Part shown: positions 43,127 to 55,356 of the stretch, piece after piece
How positions within the stretch are numbered: position 1 is the first letter of the stretch
Layout: every line of letters starts with the position of its first letter
NCBI GenBank assembly: GCA_949358305.1
Contig: OX442318.1
Coordinates: 8,852,501 to 8,916,500, forward strand
Source of the DNA: Strigamia acuminata
Taxonomy: Eukaryota > Arthropoda > Chilopoda > Geophilomorpha > Linotaeniidae
Length of the DNA stretch: 64,000 nucleotides
Direction of reading: 5' to 3'
Notes under the pieces: generated by a model
Told to the model about the DNA's origin: nothing
Database searches by the model: none
Seen by the model: only the letters and a program-made list of their open reading frames with translations
Program-made: the position numbers and the translations under genes

Positions 43127-43526
43127 TGTTACAAAACACCACTAGAGGCCGCTCTTAGCGATGACAACATGGTCTAGTTAATTATCAAAGTAAAGGGGGA
43201 ACACGAGTTTACTTGATTGATGAATCTGCTCTAAGAAATCAGTTCTCTCCTAGCACTCAGTCTGAAAACAAGTCGGCCAGTAAATGGCACGGCTAATTGA
43301 AGACTGAGAATTCTTAACAAATTATAAGTGTTATCCATGCTAAATTCTAAGTGTATAATTATTGTTTGCTTTAGTTTTAAGTTAGAATTACTTAAGTTGA
43401 ATTAGGTTAGTATTAATTCATTTGCTTTAGTTGATTACAATTACTGTTTAGTTAAATAAAGAGTATCAATTATACTGTATTCTAACATCGAGTCCTTTCA
43501 TTTATAACCCAGTCAGCCACGTAGCA
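43127..43526. repeat. 400-bp LTR-like repeat before ST-E
   Basis: It begins TGTTACAAAACACCACTAG and ends CACGTAGCA, with an AATAAA near its 3' end. Near-identical copies lie at 45794-46002 continued at 55894-56084 (split by the BEL element) and at 58047-58446. The ends TGTTAC/GTAGCA are inverted, as in LTRs, but no target duplication is visible because the copies were multiplied by tandem duplication. Confidence 0.6.
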
Positions 43527-43689
43527 ATATTTAAACAGTCTCACGACAATTGTAATGGTTTTTCAGCAGCTGGCTTGTCAGTCATTTTCAGGATTTCTAT
43601 TGTTGTTTTTATCATTCAATTATTTTATTCCTCTGGCTTGACACACACCAAACCAGACTGCTATGACTAGGGGCGAAATCAAATCGAAA

Positions 43690-44053
43690 ATGATTTGGAG
43701 ATCGAAAAAAGTGTTATTATATTGCTTGCTGCTTACATTATTCATTATGGCATTTCCAAAAGTTTATTACGTCAGTCAACAGAAATGTAAATCTAATTTT
43801 TTTCACTATAGAAAATACATTCAAAAAATATATTTGTATTTTCATATCAGTTGTAGCATATTTTTCCAAAAAACACATTCAAAATGCAACGACAACTACG
43901 GAGCCTAATCCAATACCCCCATCGGCGAATCAAAGTGTAAATTTCCCGGTGAATGTTCTTCTACTTGCGCACCCCCGCACCGGGAGTGGACTTACAGGCG
44001 AACTGCTGTCTTTACTTCCAAATTCAGCATATTTCTATGAACCGGGCGTTTAA
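43690..44053 (+). pseudogene. Sulfotransferase ST-E, truncated in exon 2
   Basis: Exon 1 is 43690-43786 and exon 2 starts at 43851. The reading matches ST-G and ST-H through RTGSGLTGELL and PNSAYFYEP, then homology ends abruptly at 44043 and the frame stops at TAA 44051-44053. The rest of exon 2 and exon 3 are missing; the next bases belong to the 5' flank of ST-F. It arose by an unequal exchange or deletion that joined ST-E to the ST-F upstream region. The PAPS loop carries the SGL variant also seen in ST-A. Non-functional. Confidence 0.9.
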
Positions 44054-44224
44054 ATGAGGCAGTACGGTAGTTACCGGTAATAAACTTTGAAGGACAAACT
44101 AATCACAATTTTATAGCCAAGTGTTATCTCATTACTCTGTATTCACTGATCAAAAAGAATAAATTACCTTTATCCACACGCGACACATTGAAGGTTAAAT
44201 ACCGAGTTAGAAATCAGGTATAAA

Positions 44225-45397
44225 ATGATTCAGAGATTCAAAAAAACGTTGTTCTTCTGCTTGCTGCTCACATTATTCATTGTGGCAATTTTAAAAGTTC
44301 ATTACGTCAGTCAACAGAAAGGTAAATCTAATTTTTTTTACCATAAAAAAAAACATTCAAAAGATATATTTGTATTCTCAGTTGTAGCATATTTTTCCAA
44401 AAAACACATTCAAACTGCAACGACATTTACGGAGCCTAATCCCATATCCCCACCGCCGATTAAAAATGTAAATTTCCCGGTGAACGTTCTTCTACTCACG
44501 CACGCCCGCGCGGGGAGTTCATTCACAGCCGAACTGCTGTCTTTACTTCCAAATTCATCGTATTTCTTTGAACCAGTGTACTATTCAGAGAAAATACTCG
44601 ATGAATGGTCAGCTGAAAGGCGGATAAACGCACTAAATGGAATATTCGAGTGTAATGTGAGTCTACTTCATGCGCTACAAGTATTTACCAGAAACAGCAT
44701 TCAAGTAATTAGAAAGTTGAATGGAATTCCAATGAGACAAAGTTATTACGTCGCTAGTTCCAATTTGGCAGATGGGTGTCTCGTGAGCCACGTCCGAATT
44801 GCAAAAACAATACATCTAAGTGTACATGCAATCATCTTAAATGTTACGTATGCAAAATAGTTAATTTTTTTCTTTTAGATGGATGACGTTACTTTGATGA
44901 ATAAAAATGACGAACTTCACTTTAAAATTATCCACTTGGTACGAGATCCACGAGCCATGTTCAACTCGGTTGTGAAGGGAAAACTTTTTTCGAACGCAAA
45001 GCACTCGCCGATTAGAACATGCATGGAATTAAATCAGGATATCGAGCTGGGAAATCAAATGCAGACAGATATCTACTTGAGAATGAGATACGAAGATATT
45101 GTGGACAATCCTCAGCAAGCAGCGAATAAAATGTATAATTTTTTGGGCTTTAGTATCTCCCAGAACATTTTGCTAAACTATTTGAAAGCTCACATGCACG
45201 CTGAAGAAAATCCCAAAATGAATAAAGTTGCCGGAGAGGTGTTCAATACTTTTCGCAAGTCCAGCTTTGATCCTAACCATTGGCAGAATGAAGTAAGCAA
45301 AGAGTTTGTCCAGAACCTTGAAACATCTTGTGAATGGATGATGCAAGAATTGGGGTATCAAAAACTTGATAAGTCTTCTGCAAATAAAACAACATAA
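44225..45397 (+). CDS. Carbohydrate sulfotransferase ST-F (three exons, first intron in frame)
   Basis: Exons 44225-44321, 44382-44821 and 44879-45397 give 351 codons plus TAA. Motifs: PAPS loop RAGSSFTAELL (Thr to Ala and Gly to Ala changes against RTGSSFTGELL) and HLVRDPRAMFNS. Intron 1 is 60 bp, a multiple of three, with no in-frame stop, so a transcript that keeps it would still encode a full protein with 20 extra residues in the stem. The type II signal anchor is MIQRFKK followed by hydrophobic residues to about 27. The altered PAPS loop may reduce activity; ST-H has the same change. Otherwise intact. Confidence 0.83.
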
Positions 45398-45793
45398 ACA
45401 CTCACCATGTAATTGCAAGATGTAAAATTTTTCAGCACTAAGTTTCTTGGTCCGGGTCTTGTAATTACAAAATACACTAAATTAAGTAATTAAACTCGCA
45501 GTTGAGTGCCGTTTATAGGGCTTACTCTCTAAACTGCCTGAAATGTCTGCTAGGGGTTAAAATAATACACAGGTAAGTTAAATAAATGCACAATAATTTA
45601 TTCGGTAAATTACAAGTAATGATAAATAATGATAATAAATTAAACTAAGGATAAATGAAAGTAAGGAAATAAATGAAATGCGACAAGCCGCGAAACAATG
45701 CGGTAAATGGCGTGCGTGCAACAACGGCTTGTTGTGCACGCAAATGGCGTCTTCTCTCTCGTTACTCACGTGCGCGCTACCGTAGACCGACAG
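45398..45793 (+). other. 3' flank of ST-F
   Basis: Copy of 42135-42510 after ST-D, shortened: the stretch corresponding to 42510-43100 is absent and it joins the TGTTACAAAA repeat directly. Confidence 0.6.
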
Positions 45794-46002
45794 TGTTACA
45801 AAATACCACTAGAGGCCGCTCCTAGCAATGACAACATGGTCTAGTTAATTATCAAAGTAAAGGGGAAACACGAGTTTACTTGATTGATGAATCTGCTCTA
45901 AGAAATCAGTTCTCTCCTAGCACTCAGTCTGAAAAGAAGTTGGCCAGTGAATGGCACGGCTAATTGAAGACTGAGAATTCTTAACAAATTATAAGTGTTA
46001 TC

Positions 46003-46534
46003 TGTTAAACTTGAAGTAAATAAAAGTTATTCAAAGTTTACCAATTAATTTCCAAAGTTCTCTGGATACAAATGATGTTTCTTGAAGTCAAGTTGAATGT
46101 TGAAAATGGCGTTGGAGTTTCAAGGAAGCACGACCACACAGTTTAAGGTATAAAAGTACACTAAGTTTTATTCAATGCAAATGATAAAAGGTGATGCAAA
46201 TGACGAGTTCGGAGAACCAATCACAAGCATTTACAAAATGGCGAAATGCAAATGACGCGCTCGAAGGACCAATCACAAGCGCTCACGGTTTTAGGAAATA
46301 TAACATTCTTTACAGGATTAACAAGTTGAAATTCCAGTTGATAAAAGAACAGGTCAAAACATTTAAGTGGAAATGAAAACATATTTTAATAAAATGATAA
46401 AACATAAATTTAACATCGAATTCACAAATCGAAATGGAAATATTAAAACAACAATATAAATTGAACAATACAAATGAAACACAAATTAATAATTAAAATC
46501 AACAATTCACGTGTAAAATCACCCGATTTTCACA
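46003..46534 (-). repeat. BEL 3' LTR
   Basis: 532 bp; on the minus strand it starts TGTGAAAATCGGGTG and ends GTTTAACA. The pol stop codon lies within its first bases. Confidence 0.9.
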
Positions 46535-48749
46535 TTGCCGGGCGGGAGTTGTCCGACTCCACTTCCAGACGTACAAGACGTTGTATTGGTCGACGCAGGT
46601 TTTCTCCGTTGGCGAGCACTAATTTGCACGATCTGATCTTGTCGTCTCGACCCCGTTTAACTTCGACCACCCTACCCATTTTCCATTTTAGACGTGGTTT
46701 AAATGGTTCCTCCACAATAACGATATCGTTCAATTTAAGTTCCTGAGTGTTTGACTTTCCCGTCTGAATTTTCAGGTCTGTTAGGTACTCGCGAGACCAA
46801 CGCGTCCAAAACGACAGTAGCACACGTTGTTGGTAACGCCACTGACGGACAAACTCTTTCTGCTTCGGCTCATGGTCTTCAGTCGCTCCTGAATCAGGCA
46901 GGTGGGTCAGCATCACGCCGGTCAAGAAATGTGCGGGTGTGAGCGGTTCAAATTCCTCCGGGTTGTCGTAGACGTAGGTAATCGGTCTACGATTTATCAC
47001 GGCTTCGGTTTGCGCCAGAAATGTTCCGAGTTGGTAAAAATTCAGATGTGCGGATCCGATGGCTTTTCGCAAACACCTTTTCACGGTCTGTACCATCCGC
47101 TCCCAGAAGCCGCCCCACCAAGGTCCATTCTCGACGATGAACCTCCATTCGATTCCCTTTTGGGCCAAATAGTTCTGGAAGGTCTCGTCCTTCGTATGAA
47201 TCAACAGCGAGGCCAGTTCCAGGTGTGCACGGTGGAAAGTGGTTCCGTTGTCACTGTACATTATTTTCGGAAGCCCTCTGCGACTAATAAATCGTTCGAA
47301 CGCTCCCAAAAAGTCTGTTGTTGCTAGTGAAGGCACCAACTCTAGGTGAACTGCTCGAATAGTTGCGCACGTGAAGACCGCTATGTAGGATTTGGTTTTT
47401 CGTCCCTTTATTATCACCGGTCCCGCGAAGTCGACTCCGGTGACGGCGAACGGCTGACACTTGGTTGTCCTGTCGGCTGGCAAGGTGCCTGGCACTTCCC
47501 GCATCAATCGTCCATTGATCTTCTTGCATATGTTGCATCGATCCAACATCGACTTCAAGGTCCTCCTTGCGGATGGGGTCCAGTAAATTTCTCGAAACTT
47601 GGACAACGTGGCCGTTAACCCGCAATGAAGGACCTGTAAATGCGCAAATTGTAAAATTAGTTTTGTCAGTTCATGTTTGGGAGGTAAGATCAAGGGCTGT
47701 GTAGCAGTAGGCAAATCTCGAGACTCATGCAGTCTATTTCGCAGCTCGATCAATCCAATTTCGTTCAATCGTGGATTCAAATCTCGTAGCTTCGACTCTC
47801 TATGGACTGGTTTACCATCCTTCATTCTCTCGATCTCCTGACCATAAACTTCAGCCTGTGCAATTCGAATTAAGGTGAATCTCGCGTGTTTTAGTTCGGC
47901 TGCCGTCAATGGACCTCGATTCCGTTGGTTAGCGTCTTCTTGTCGTTTTCCAACGTTGGCAGCGAATCTGAAAACCCATGCCAGCGTTCGGATTGCTTTT
48001 GACAGCGATCCAAACCTGACAAACGGAAAAACATTAATTGTTGTTGTTCGCACCGCTTTGACGTGGACTCCAGTCGCTTCATCATCTTCTTCGACCGTCT
48101 CTGTCGGTAGGTTTGGCCAGTCTCGACGGCTTCCTCGCAGCCAGTTTGGTCCTTTCCACCAAAGTCGTTCGGTAATCATCGATTCTGCGTCCATTCCTCT
48201 CGTCAGGCGATCGGCAGGATTTTCAACGCCTGACACGTGTCGCCATTCGTCGACTCTTGACTTCTCCCTTATTTCCAAGATCCGATTGTGTACGAAAGTT
48301 GGCGGTCGTTTGGACGTGTTTTTTATCCAATGTAGACAAATTTGCGAATCTGTCCAAAAAAATATCTCGCTCGGCGTCACCAATTCTTTGACTTGATCAG
48401 CGAGGCGCACAGCGATCAGAGCTCCCATGAGTTCGAGACGCGGCAGAGTAAGTGGCTTGACAGGAGCTGCACGACACTTCGACAAAATAAAGAACGTTTC
48501 TATCAAATCACCGTTAGAGTTCTGGATGTATGCCACAGCTCCGTACGCCTTCGGACTCGCGTCGCAAAATATGTGGATTTCACACTGGTCAAACTCGTCC
48601 TGTCCCAACCATCGTGGAATTTTAATGTCCCTCAGAGTGGGAATTTGGTCGGTCCATTTCTTCCAGTTAGTACGTAATTCGTTGTCCAATTCGTCGTCCC
48701 ATGGCAGATTTCTGAGCCATAAGGACTGAAAAAACATGCGTGCTGTCAC
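46530..48749 (-). CDS. pol: BEL Pol, RNase H and integrase part (complete copy)
   Basis: 739 codons from the [10 protein letters not shown] region. RNase H: Asp63 in FCDAS, Glu106 in PRLELMGA, Asp134 in WTDSQ and Asp180 in ENPADRL. Integrase: zinc site with His370, His375, Cys405 and Cys408; catalytic Asp440 in GVDFAG, Asp500 in YSDNGT and Glu550 in WWGGFWER. The C-terminal part from about 630 matches the domain that ends BEL integrases (LTPAHFLTG, then KWKMGRV). This is the only one of the three tandem units with the integrase C-terminal half. The stop TGA is formed by the first bases of the 3' LTR, and there is no purine tract between. The RT part is in another frame upstream, so this segment is not expressed as drawn unless the frame changes. 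Confidence 0.88.
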   Translation of the reverse strand: MTARMFFQSLWLRNLPWDDELDNELRTNWKKWTDQIPTLRDIKIPRWLGQDEFDQCEIHIFCDASPKAYGAVAYIQNSNGDLIETFFILSKCRAAPVKPLTLPRLELMGALIAVRLADQVKELVTPSEIFFWTDSQICLHWIKNTSKRPPTFVHNRILEIREKSRVDEWRHVSGVENPADRLTRGMDAESMITERLWWKGPNWLRGSRRDWPNLPTETVEEDDEATGVHVKAVRTTTINVFPFVRFGSLSKAIRTLAWVFRFAANVGKRQEDANQRNRGPLTAAELKHARFTLIRIAQAEVYGQEIERMKDGKPVHRESKLRDLNPRLNEIGLIELRNRLHESRDLPTATQPLILPPKHELTKLILQFAHLQVLHCGLTATLSKFREIYWTPSARRTLKSMLDRCNICKKINGRLMREVPGTLPADRTTKCQPFAVTGVDFAGPVIIKGRKTKSYIAVFTCATIRAVHLELVPSLATTDFLGAFERFISRRGLPKIMYSDNGTTFHRAHLELASLLIHTKDETFQNYLAQKGIEWRFIVENGPWWGGFWERMVQTVKRCLRKAIGSAHLNFYQLGTFLAQTEAVINRRPITYVYDNPEEFEPLTPAHFLTGVMLTHLPDSGATEDHEPKQKEFVRQWRYQQRVLLSFWTRWSREYLTDLKIQTGKSNTQELKLNDIVIVEEPFKPRLKWKMGRVVEVKRGRDDKIRSCKLVLANGENLRRPIQRLVRLEVESDNSRPAM

Positions 48750-48777
48750 TGTGAACGGTGTGGCAAATCCTAAGGGG

Positions 48778-50511
48778 TCAAAAATTTGAGCTGTTATCTT
48801 GATTACTTCCCTTTTTGTTATTTTTTTGCAAGGCGTGCAAGTTCCTTCGATGCCATTTGATTCCTAGCACCTTTGTATCTTCATCTGAAGTCAGCTGTCC
48901 GTCAGAGGGGCATTCTTCACGAAATTTGGCTCTGAGTTCCGGCGAGTTGGTTTGCCACTTGGTGAGTTCCATTCCGGCTGCTACAAAAATCAGGTTAGAT
49001 TGACCAAATATTACCAGTGCTTGAGTGACGGTTTTGTGGGATGAGATGAAGTCGTCTACGTATAAGCACTTTAACAACAGTTTTACAGTCTCTGGGTAAT
49101 CCTTTAGGTGAACTGCTCGAATAGTTGCGCACGTGAAGACCGCTATGTAGGATTTGGTTTTTCGTCCCTTTATTATCACCGGTCCCGCGAAGTCGACTCC
49201 GGTGACGGCGAACGGCTGACACTTGGTTGTCCTGTCGGCTGGCAAGGCGCCTGGCACTTCCCGCATCAATCGTCCATTGATCTTCTTGCATATGTTGCAT
49301 CGATCCAACATCGACTTCAAGGTCCTCCTTGCGGATGGGGTCCAGTAAATTTCTCGAAACTTGGACAACGTGGCCGTTAACCCGCAATGAAGGACCTGTA
49401 AATGCGCAAATTGTAAAATTAGTTTTGTCAGTTCATGTTTGGGAGGTAAGATCAAGGGCTGTGTAGCAGTAGGCAAATCTCGAGACTCATGCAGTCTATT
49501 TCGCAGCTCGATCAATCCAATTTCGTTCAATCGTGGATTCAAATCTCGTAGCTTCGACTCTCTATGGACTGGTTTACCATCCTTCATTCTCTCGATCTCC
49601 TGACCATAAACTTCAGCCTGTGCAATTCGAATTAAGCTGAATCTCGCGTGTTTTAGTTCGGCTGCCGTCAATGGACCTCGATTCCGTTGGTTAGCGTCTT
49701 CTTGTCGTTTTCCAACGTTGGCAGCGAATCTGAAAACCCATGCCAGCGTTCGGATTGCTTTTGACAGCGATCCAAACCTGACAAACGGAAAAACATTAAT
49801 TGTTGTTGTTCGCACCGCTTTGACGTGGACTCCAGTCGCTTCATCATCTTCTTCGACCGTCTCTGTCGGTAGGTTTGGCCAGTCTCGACGGCTTCCTCGC
49901 AGCCAGTCTGGTCCTTTCCACCAAAGTCGTTCGGTAATCATCGATTCTGCGTCCATTCCTCTCGTCAGGCGATCGGCAGGATTTTCAACGCCTGACACGT
50001 GTCGCCATTCGTCGACTCTTGACTTCTCCCTTATTTCCAAGATCCGATTGTGTACGAAAGTTGGCGGTCGTTTGGACGTGTTTTTTATCCAATGTAGACA
50101 AATTTGCGAATCTGTCCAAAAAAATATCTCGCTCGGCGTCACCAATTCTTTGACTTGATCAGCGAGGCGCACAGCGATCAGAGCTCCCATGAGTTCGAGA
50201 CGCGGCAGAGTAAGTGGCTTGACAGGAGCTGCACGACACTTCGACAAAATAAAGAACGTTTCTATCAAATCACCGTTAGAGTTCTGGATGTATGCCACAG
50301 CTCCGTACGCCTTCGGACTCGCGTCGCAAAATATGTGGATTTCACACTGGTCAAACTCGTCCTGTCCCAACCATCGTGGAATTTTAATGTCCCTCAGAGT
50401 GGAAATTTGGTCGGTCCATTTCTTCCAGTTAGTACGTAATTCGTTGTCCAATTCGTCGTCCCATGGCAGATTTCTGAGCCATAAGGACTGAAAAAACATG
50501 CGTGCTGTCAC
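48778..50511 (-). pseudogene. BEL internal unit 2: RNase H-integrase half fused to RT palm
   Basis: 577 codons: RNase H and integrase zinc site plus first catalytic Asp, then a direct in-frame jump to the RT YVDD region, ending at the shared frameshift. A by-product of the tandem duplication, not a natural polyprotein. Residues Asp500 and Glu550 of integrase are absent. Confidence 0.85.
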
Positions 50512-50539
50512 TGTGAACGGTGTGGCAAATCCTAAGGGG

Positions 50540-52273
50540 TCAAAAATTTGAGCTGTTATCTTGATTACTTCCCTTTTTGTTATTTTTTTGCAAGGCGTGC
50601 AAGTTCCTTCGATGCCATTTGATTCCTAGCACCTTTGTATCTTCATCTGAAGTCAGCTGTCCGTCAGAGGGGCATTCTTCACGAAATTTGGCTCTGAGTT
50701 CCGGCGAGTTGGTTTGCCACTTGGCGAGTTCCATTCCGGCTGCTACAAAAATCAGGTTAGATTGACCAAATGTTACCAGTGCTTGAGTGACGGTTTTGTG
50801 GGATGAGATGAAGTCGTCTACGTATAAGCACTTTAACAACAGTTTTACAGTCTCTGGGTAATCCTTTAGGTGAACTGCTCGAATAGTTGCGCACGTGAAG
50901 ACCGCTATGTAGGATTTGGTTTTTCGTCCCTTTATTATCACCGGTCCCGCGAAGTCGACTCCGGTGACGGCGAACGGCTGACACTTGGTTGTCCTGTCGG
51001 CTGGCAAGGCGCCTGGCACTTCCCGCATCAATCGTCCATTGATCTTCTTGCATATGTTGCATCGATCCAACATCGACTTCAAGGTCCTCCTTGCGGATGG
51101 GGTCCAGTAAATTTCTCGAAACTTGGACAACGTGGCCGTTAACCCGCAATGAAGGACCTGTAAATGCGCAAATTGTAAAATTAGTTTTGTCAGTTCATGT
51201 TTGGGAGGTAAGATCAAGGGCTGTGTAGCAGTAGGCAAATCTCGAGACTCATGCAGTCTATTTCGCAGCTCGATCAATCCAATTTCGTTCAATCGTGGAT
51301 TCAAATCTCGTAGCTTCGACTCTCTATGGACTGGTTTACCATCCTTCATTCTCTCGATCTCCTGACCATAAACTTCAGCCTGTGCAATTCGAATTAAGCT
51401 GAATCTCGCGTGTTTTAGTTCGGCTGCCGTCAATGGACCTCGATTCCGTTGGTTAGCGTCTTCTTGTCGTTTTCCAACGTTGGCAGCGAATCTGAAAACC
51501 CATGCCAGCGTTCGGATTGCTTTTGACAGCGATCCAAACCTGACAAACGGAAAAACATTAATTGTTGTTGTTCGCACCGCTTTGACGTGGACTCCAGTCG
51601 CTTCATCATCTTCTTCGACCGTCTCTGTCGGTAGGTTTGGCCAGTCTCGACGGCTTCCTCGCAGCCAGTCTGGTCCTTTCCACCAAAGTCGTTCGGTAAT
51701 CATCGATTCTGCGTCCATTCCTCTCGTCAGGCGATCGGCAGGATTTTCAACGCCTGACACGTGTCGCCATTCGTCGACTCTTGACTTCTCCCTTATTTCC
51801 AAGATCCGATTGTGTACGAAAGTTGGCGGTCGTTTGGACGTGTTTTTTATCCAATGTAGACAAATTTGCGAATCTGTCCAAAAAAATATCTCGCTCGGCG
51901 TCACCAATTCTTTGACTTGATCAGCGAGGCGCACAGCGATCAGAGCTCCCATGAGTTCGAGACGCGGCAGAGTAAGTGGCTTGACAGGAGCTGCACGACA
52001 CTTCGACAAAATAAAGAACGTTTCTATCAAATCACCGTTAGAGTTCTGGATGTATGCCACAGCTCCGTACGCCTTCGGACTCGCGTCGCAAAATATGTGG
52101 ATTTCACACTGGTCAAACTCGTCCTGTCCCAACCATCGTGGAATTTTAATGTCCCTCAGAGTGGAAATTTGGTCGGTCCATTTCTTCCAGTTAGTACGTA
52201 ATTCGTTGTCCAATTCGTCGTCCCATGGCAGATTTCTGAGCCATAAGGACTGAAAAAACATGCGTGCTGTCAC
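50540..52273 (-). pseudogene. BEL internal unit 1: RNase H-integrase half fused to RT palm
   Basis: Same structure and length (577 codons) as unit 2. It differs from unit 2 at only a couple of residues (for example ALVTFGQ against ALVIFGQ). It lies next to the complete Gag-PR-RT frame. Confidence 0.85.
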
Positions 52274-52301
52274 TGTGAACGGTGTGGCAAATCCTAAGGG
52301 G

Positions 52302-55298
52302 TCAAAAATTTGAGCTGTTATCTTGATTACTTCCCTTTTTGTTATTTTTTTGCAAGGCGTGCAAGTTCCTTCGATGCCATTTGATTCCTAGCACCTTTGT
52401 ATCTTCATCTGAAGTCAGCTGTCCGTCAGAGGGGCATTCTTCACGAAATTTGGCTCTGAGTTCCGGCGAGTTGGTTTGCCACTTGGCGAGTTCCATTCCG
52501 GCTGCTACAAAAATCAGGTTAGATTGACCAAATGTTACCAGTGCTTGAGTGACGGTTTTGTGGGATGAGATGAAGTCGTCTACGTATAAGCACTTTAACA
52601 ACAGTTTTACAGTCTCTGGGTAATCCTTTTCGTATTTTCGCAAATGATGTCGAATGGTAGCGCTCAACAAAAATGGACTTGGTGTGGCGCCAAATAATAC
52701 TCGAGTTTGTCGCAATATTTTCAACAATGCCTTTCCCACACCGTCCCAGCTTTCATCAATCCAGAAGAATCTTGTTGCGTCGCGGTCCTTCAGAGCGATT
52801 TCGATCATGTGGAACGCTTTTTTGATGTCGCCTATCATTGCCACTCTCCCAAGACGAAACCCTAGCAACATAAATATCAATGAAGGTAGAAAGTTTATAC
52901 CTTTTGCCAGGCAATCGTTCAAGGAAAGGTAGCCTTTTCGATGTGATGATGCATCAAACACGACCCGCAACTTTGTAGTGACGCGCTCTTCTTTGATGAC
53001 TGGACTATGAGGCATGTAGTAGATCGGCCCTGTCGAGGTTTGATTTGGGATTTCTTCGACAATTCCCGTTTTCAACTGCTCGTCGATAACCTTCTTGTAC
53101 TCCAAGTAGAGGTTTGGTTGCTTTCGGAAATGACAAATCAGCGACATGATGCGTTGTTCGGCTCCTCGATAATTGTCGTCGAGCTCGTTGGGATTCACAA
53201 TCCATGGTAGTTCTACCGAATATTTCGTGCCCGTCCATTTGATGGTTTTCTCGAATTTTTGTAGCGTTGCAGCGTCGTCGTTGTTTTCAACCGACTCGTG
53301 GCGCACTCCAATCGGTTCCAGTTCCCACATCCGGCGTAAAAGGTCATCTGTCGACGGAGCAATTGTTATTTTATTAATTCTCACCGGTGCAGCAATGACT
53401 CTTGTTCCATTCGTGGTCTGTCCGTGCAGTGTCCAGCCAAATTTAGTCTTCACTGCAATCAAATTTTCTTCCAAAAATTCCGTTTGGCCTGTCATCACGC
53501 GCCAGTAATGATCCACTCCAATTAGCAAGTCCACTTCCTTTGAATGCAACGCGACCTGTTTGCAGGCCACCTCGATTTTTCTTCGTTGTAGTTCTGCCTT
53601 AAGTTGTTTGTTCGGCTGTTCTCCGGGCGTGGACGTGACGTGGGCAGTTTCAATAGCTTCAATCGTGACGGTTGGTGACTTCGAATTGGCGGGGCTGAGT
53701 ATCAGTTCAACTCTGTTGCGTACTTCTGATCGGGGCTCTTGTCCAAACACGGCCAAATTGATCGTTTCAGTTCCTAAAATTCGCAAATTTAGTTTTTTCA
53801 CTAATTCAGACCGTATGAATGTTCGTTGGGCTCCCCCATCAATGTAGCACACTCTTAATGCTGACAGCTTTGGTCCAGCCATTTTCACCATCTGCACCAT
53901 CAAAAATTCGGACTTGGGTGGACAGGTGGTGACGACTGCGTTGGTGTGAGTGATTGTTTCGGTGACTTCCGTAGCTTTTGGCGTGTCGCACACGTGGGTG
54001 TGGTGTGCTCCCTCGCAGCTGTAGCACTTCATTCGAGTCCTGCACTCTTCAGTTTTGTGTGGTGCTTTTCCCAAGCAACGTAGGCAAATTCCCTTTTTCT
54101 GCGCCCTTTTGCATCTCTCCTCCATCGTGAGCGGACATCTCTTTCGGTTATGGTCTGCGGAATCACAAAATTGACATTTTAAAATTATTACTGACAGTTG
54201 TGACGCAGATCCATGTTTGGGTTCTTTCTCCTTTCGGTTAAATCGCCCTTTGCCGTTTTGATTGCTGTCTTTCTCTGATGGTTTGTTGTGGGTCGCATCT
54301 GGCTTCGATTGGTTTTTTAACATGTCGTACTTGGCGTGCTTGGCGATGTGATCGCCCAACCAGTCCATCAGTCTCGGTATCGATCTCTCCCCATCGCAAT
54401 CTTTGTCATACTCCATGATAATACTACGTGGGATGGCAGATGACAGCACGGGAAAAATGGTCCGTTGTATTTCCGCCAGTGGTACTTTGATGTTGGCCAA
54501 ATTCTCTATGTTGACTTCCACGTGTCTGTGCAGCTTCTGTAAACCTATTCGATCTCGCTCGCTGCTAACAGATGGCAAATTTATAAGGTTAGACAAGTAT
54601 TTATTCTCGAGTACGATTTTGTCGCCGTATTTCTTCTGCAGACGTGCGATTGCGACGGTGTAATTTCCTGCGGTGATCTCGAGTGCTTTTATATCGTCGA
54701 GCGCCTCTCCAACCAGGTAATTTCTTAAATATAAAAGTTTATTCGTTCCGTCCAGTTGCTCGTCGTCGCCGACTTGGATCGAAAACGTCTTCCAAAACCC
54801 TCCCCATTCTTCTGGCTTACGTCCGTCAAACTTAGGTATTTCGAGTGGCTTACGTTTGATGAATGGTTGACCGTTCGTCGGCGTTGTGCGTGGTGTTGCC
54901 GCCGTCACTGCTGCGGTAATAGCCGCCGCTAGTGCGTCGATGTCCGCCGGTTGCGCGTCCGCATTCGGTCGTATGTTCTGGGGTAAATTAGGTGGGTAAT
55001 TCATTTGAGTGTACCTGCCTAAGTCGGCTTTTGATGCGGCCAAGCGGTCCTCCAGTGCGTCGAGTGCTAGCACGGTGTCGTCAATCTCCTGGTCGCTTCT
55101 TGCTTGGTCCAGGGTGGCGTCAAACGTTAGTTGCACTCGCTTCTGCTTTTGTTCGAGCTGTTGCAGCCATAATTCAATTGTGGCTTGCGGAATTGCAGCT
55201 CTCCCATTCAGCGCAGTGGTGATCGTGGTCAGGAGTGTTTCTGTGACCATCATGGCCGCTCGGAATGCTTTGTTCTTTAACTCGAAATTTCTCACCAT
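52302..55298 (-). CDS. gag-pol: BEL Gag-protease-RT frame, 998 aa
   Basis: The ATG at 55298 (MVRNFELKN) follows the primer-binding site by about 40 bases. An N-terminal Gag is followed by Cys/His zinc knuckles at about 373-430 ([14 protein letters not shown] and [13 protein letters not shown]) and a BEL-type aspartic protease with YIDGGAQ near 484. RT follows, with [19 protein letters not shown] and the catalytic YVDD at 905-908. The frame ends at residue 998 shortly after KVLGIKW, next to a run of seven A residues where the RNase H frame takes over in +1. The missing shift could be a mutation or a programmed event. All expected catalytic residues up to RT are present. The frame ends inside what should be one polyprotein. 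Confidence 0.9.
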   Translation of the reverse strand: MVRNFELKNKAFRAAMMVTETLLTTITTALNGRAAIPQATIELWLQQLEQKQKRVQLTFDATLDQARSDQEIDDTVLALDALEDRLAASKADLGRYTQMNYPPNLPQNIRPNADAQPADIDALAAAITAAVTAATPRTTPTNGQPFIKRKPLEIPKFDGRKPEEWGGFWKTFSIQVGDDEQLDGTNKLLYLRNYLVGEALDDIKALEITAGNYTVAIARLQKKYGDKIVLENKYLSNLINLPSVSSERDRIGLQKLHRHVEVNIENLANIKVPLAEIQRTIFPVLSSAIPRSIIMEYDKDCDGERSIPRLMDWLGDHIAKHAKYDMLKNQSKPDATHNKPSEKDSNQNGKGRFNRKEKEPKHGSASQLSVIILKCQFCDSADHNRKRCPLTMEERCKRAQKKGICLRCLGKAPHKTEECRTRMKCYSCEGAHHTHVCDTPKATEVTETITHTNAVVTTCPPKSEFLMVQMVKMAGPKLSALRVCYIDGGAQRTFIRSELVKKLNLRILGTETINLAVFGQEPRSEVRNRVELILSPANSKSPTVTIEAIETAHVTSTPGEQPNKQLKAELQRRKIEVACKQVALHSKEVDLLIGVDHYWRVMTGQTEFLEENLIAVKTKFGWTLHGQTTNGTRVIAAPVRINKITIAPSTDDLLRRMWELEPIGVRHESVENNDDAATLQKFEKTIKWTGTKYSVELPWIVNPNELDDNYRGAEQRIMSLICHFRKQPNLYLEYKKVIDEQLKTGIVEEIPNQTSTGPIYYMPHSPVIKEERVTTKLRVVFDASSHRKGYLSLNDCLAKGINFLPSLIFMLLGFRLGRVAMIGDIKKAFHMIEIALKDRDATRFFWIDESWDGVGKALLKILRQTRVLFGATPSPFLLSATIRHHLRKYEKDYPETVKLLLKCLYVDDFISSHKTVTQALVTFGQSNLIFVAAGMELAKWQTNSPELRAKFREECPSDGQLTSDEDTKVLGIKWHRRNLHALQKNNKKGSNQDNSSNF

Positions 55299-55337
55299 TT
55301 TAGTAGATTTGTTAGATAAATTCGGAATTTAAAATGT

Positions 55338-55355
55338 TCCCGGGTTTCGGCACCA
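55338..55355 (-). promoter_or_regulatory. BEL primer-binding site
   Basis: Minus strand TGGTGCCGAAACCCGGGA, one base after the 5' LTR. The same 18 bases occur in the decayed BEL fragment at 33027. The primer tRNA was not assigned. Confidence 0.85.
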
Positions 55356-55356
55356 A

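Larger units (their letters stand above)
47343..52628 (-). repeat. 1762-bp unit x3 inside the BEL element
   Basis: Three head-to-tail units, 47343-49104, 49105-50866 and 50867-52628, each covering the end of RT, RNase H and the N-terminal half of integrase. They are almost identical; single differences include Asp/Asn in the KGPxWLRG stretch and Thr/Ala in the MELxKWQ stretch. At both internal junctions, integrase sequence (CATIRAVHL) is fused in frame to RT sequence (KDYPETVK) with only one or two bases of shared sequence. Confidence 0.97.

Noticed and set aside
43127-43526. Confirmed solo LTR
   Set aside because: Ends look LTR-like, but no target duplication is visible; kept as LTR-like repeat only.
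48778-52273. Two separate 577-aa genes
   Set aside because: They are duplicated slices of BEL pol with artificial junctions, not independent genes.
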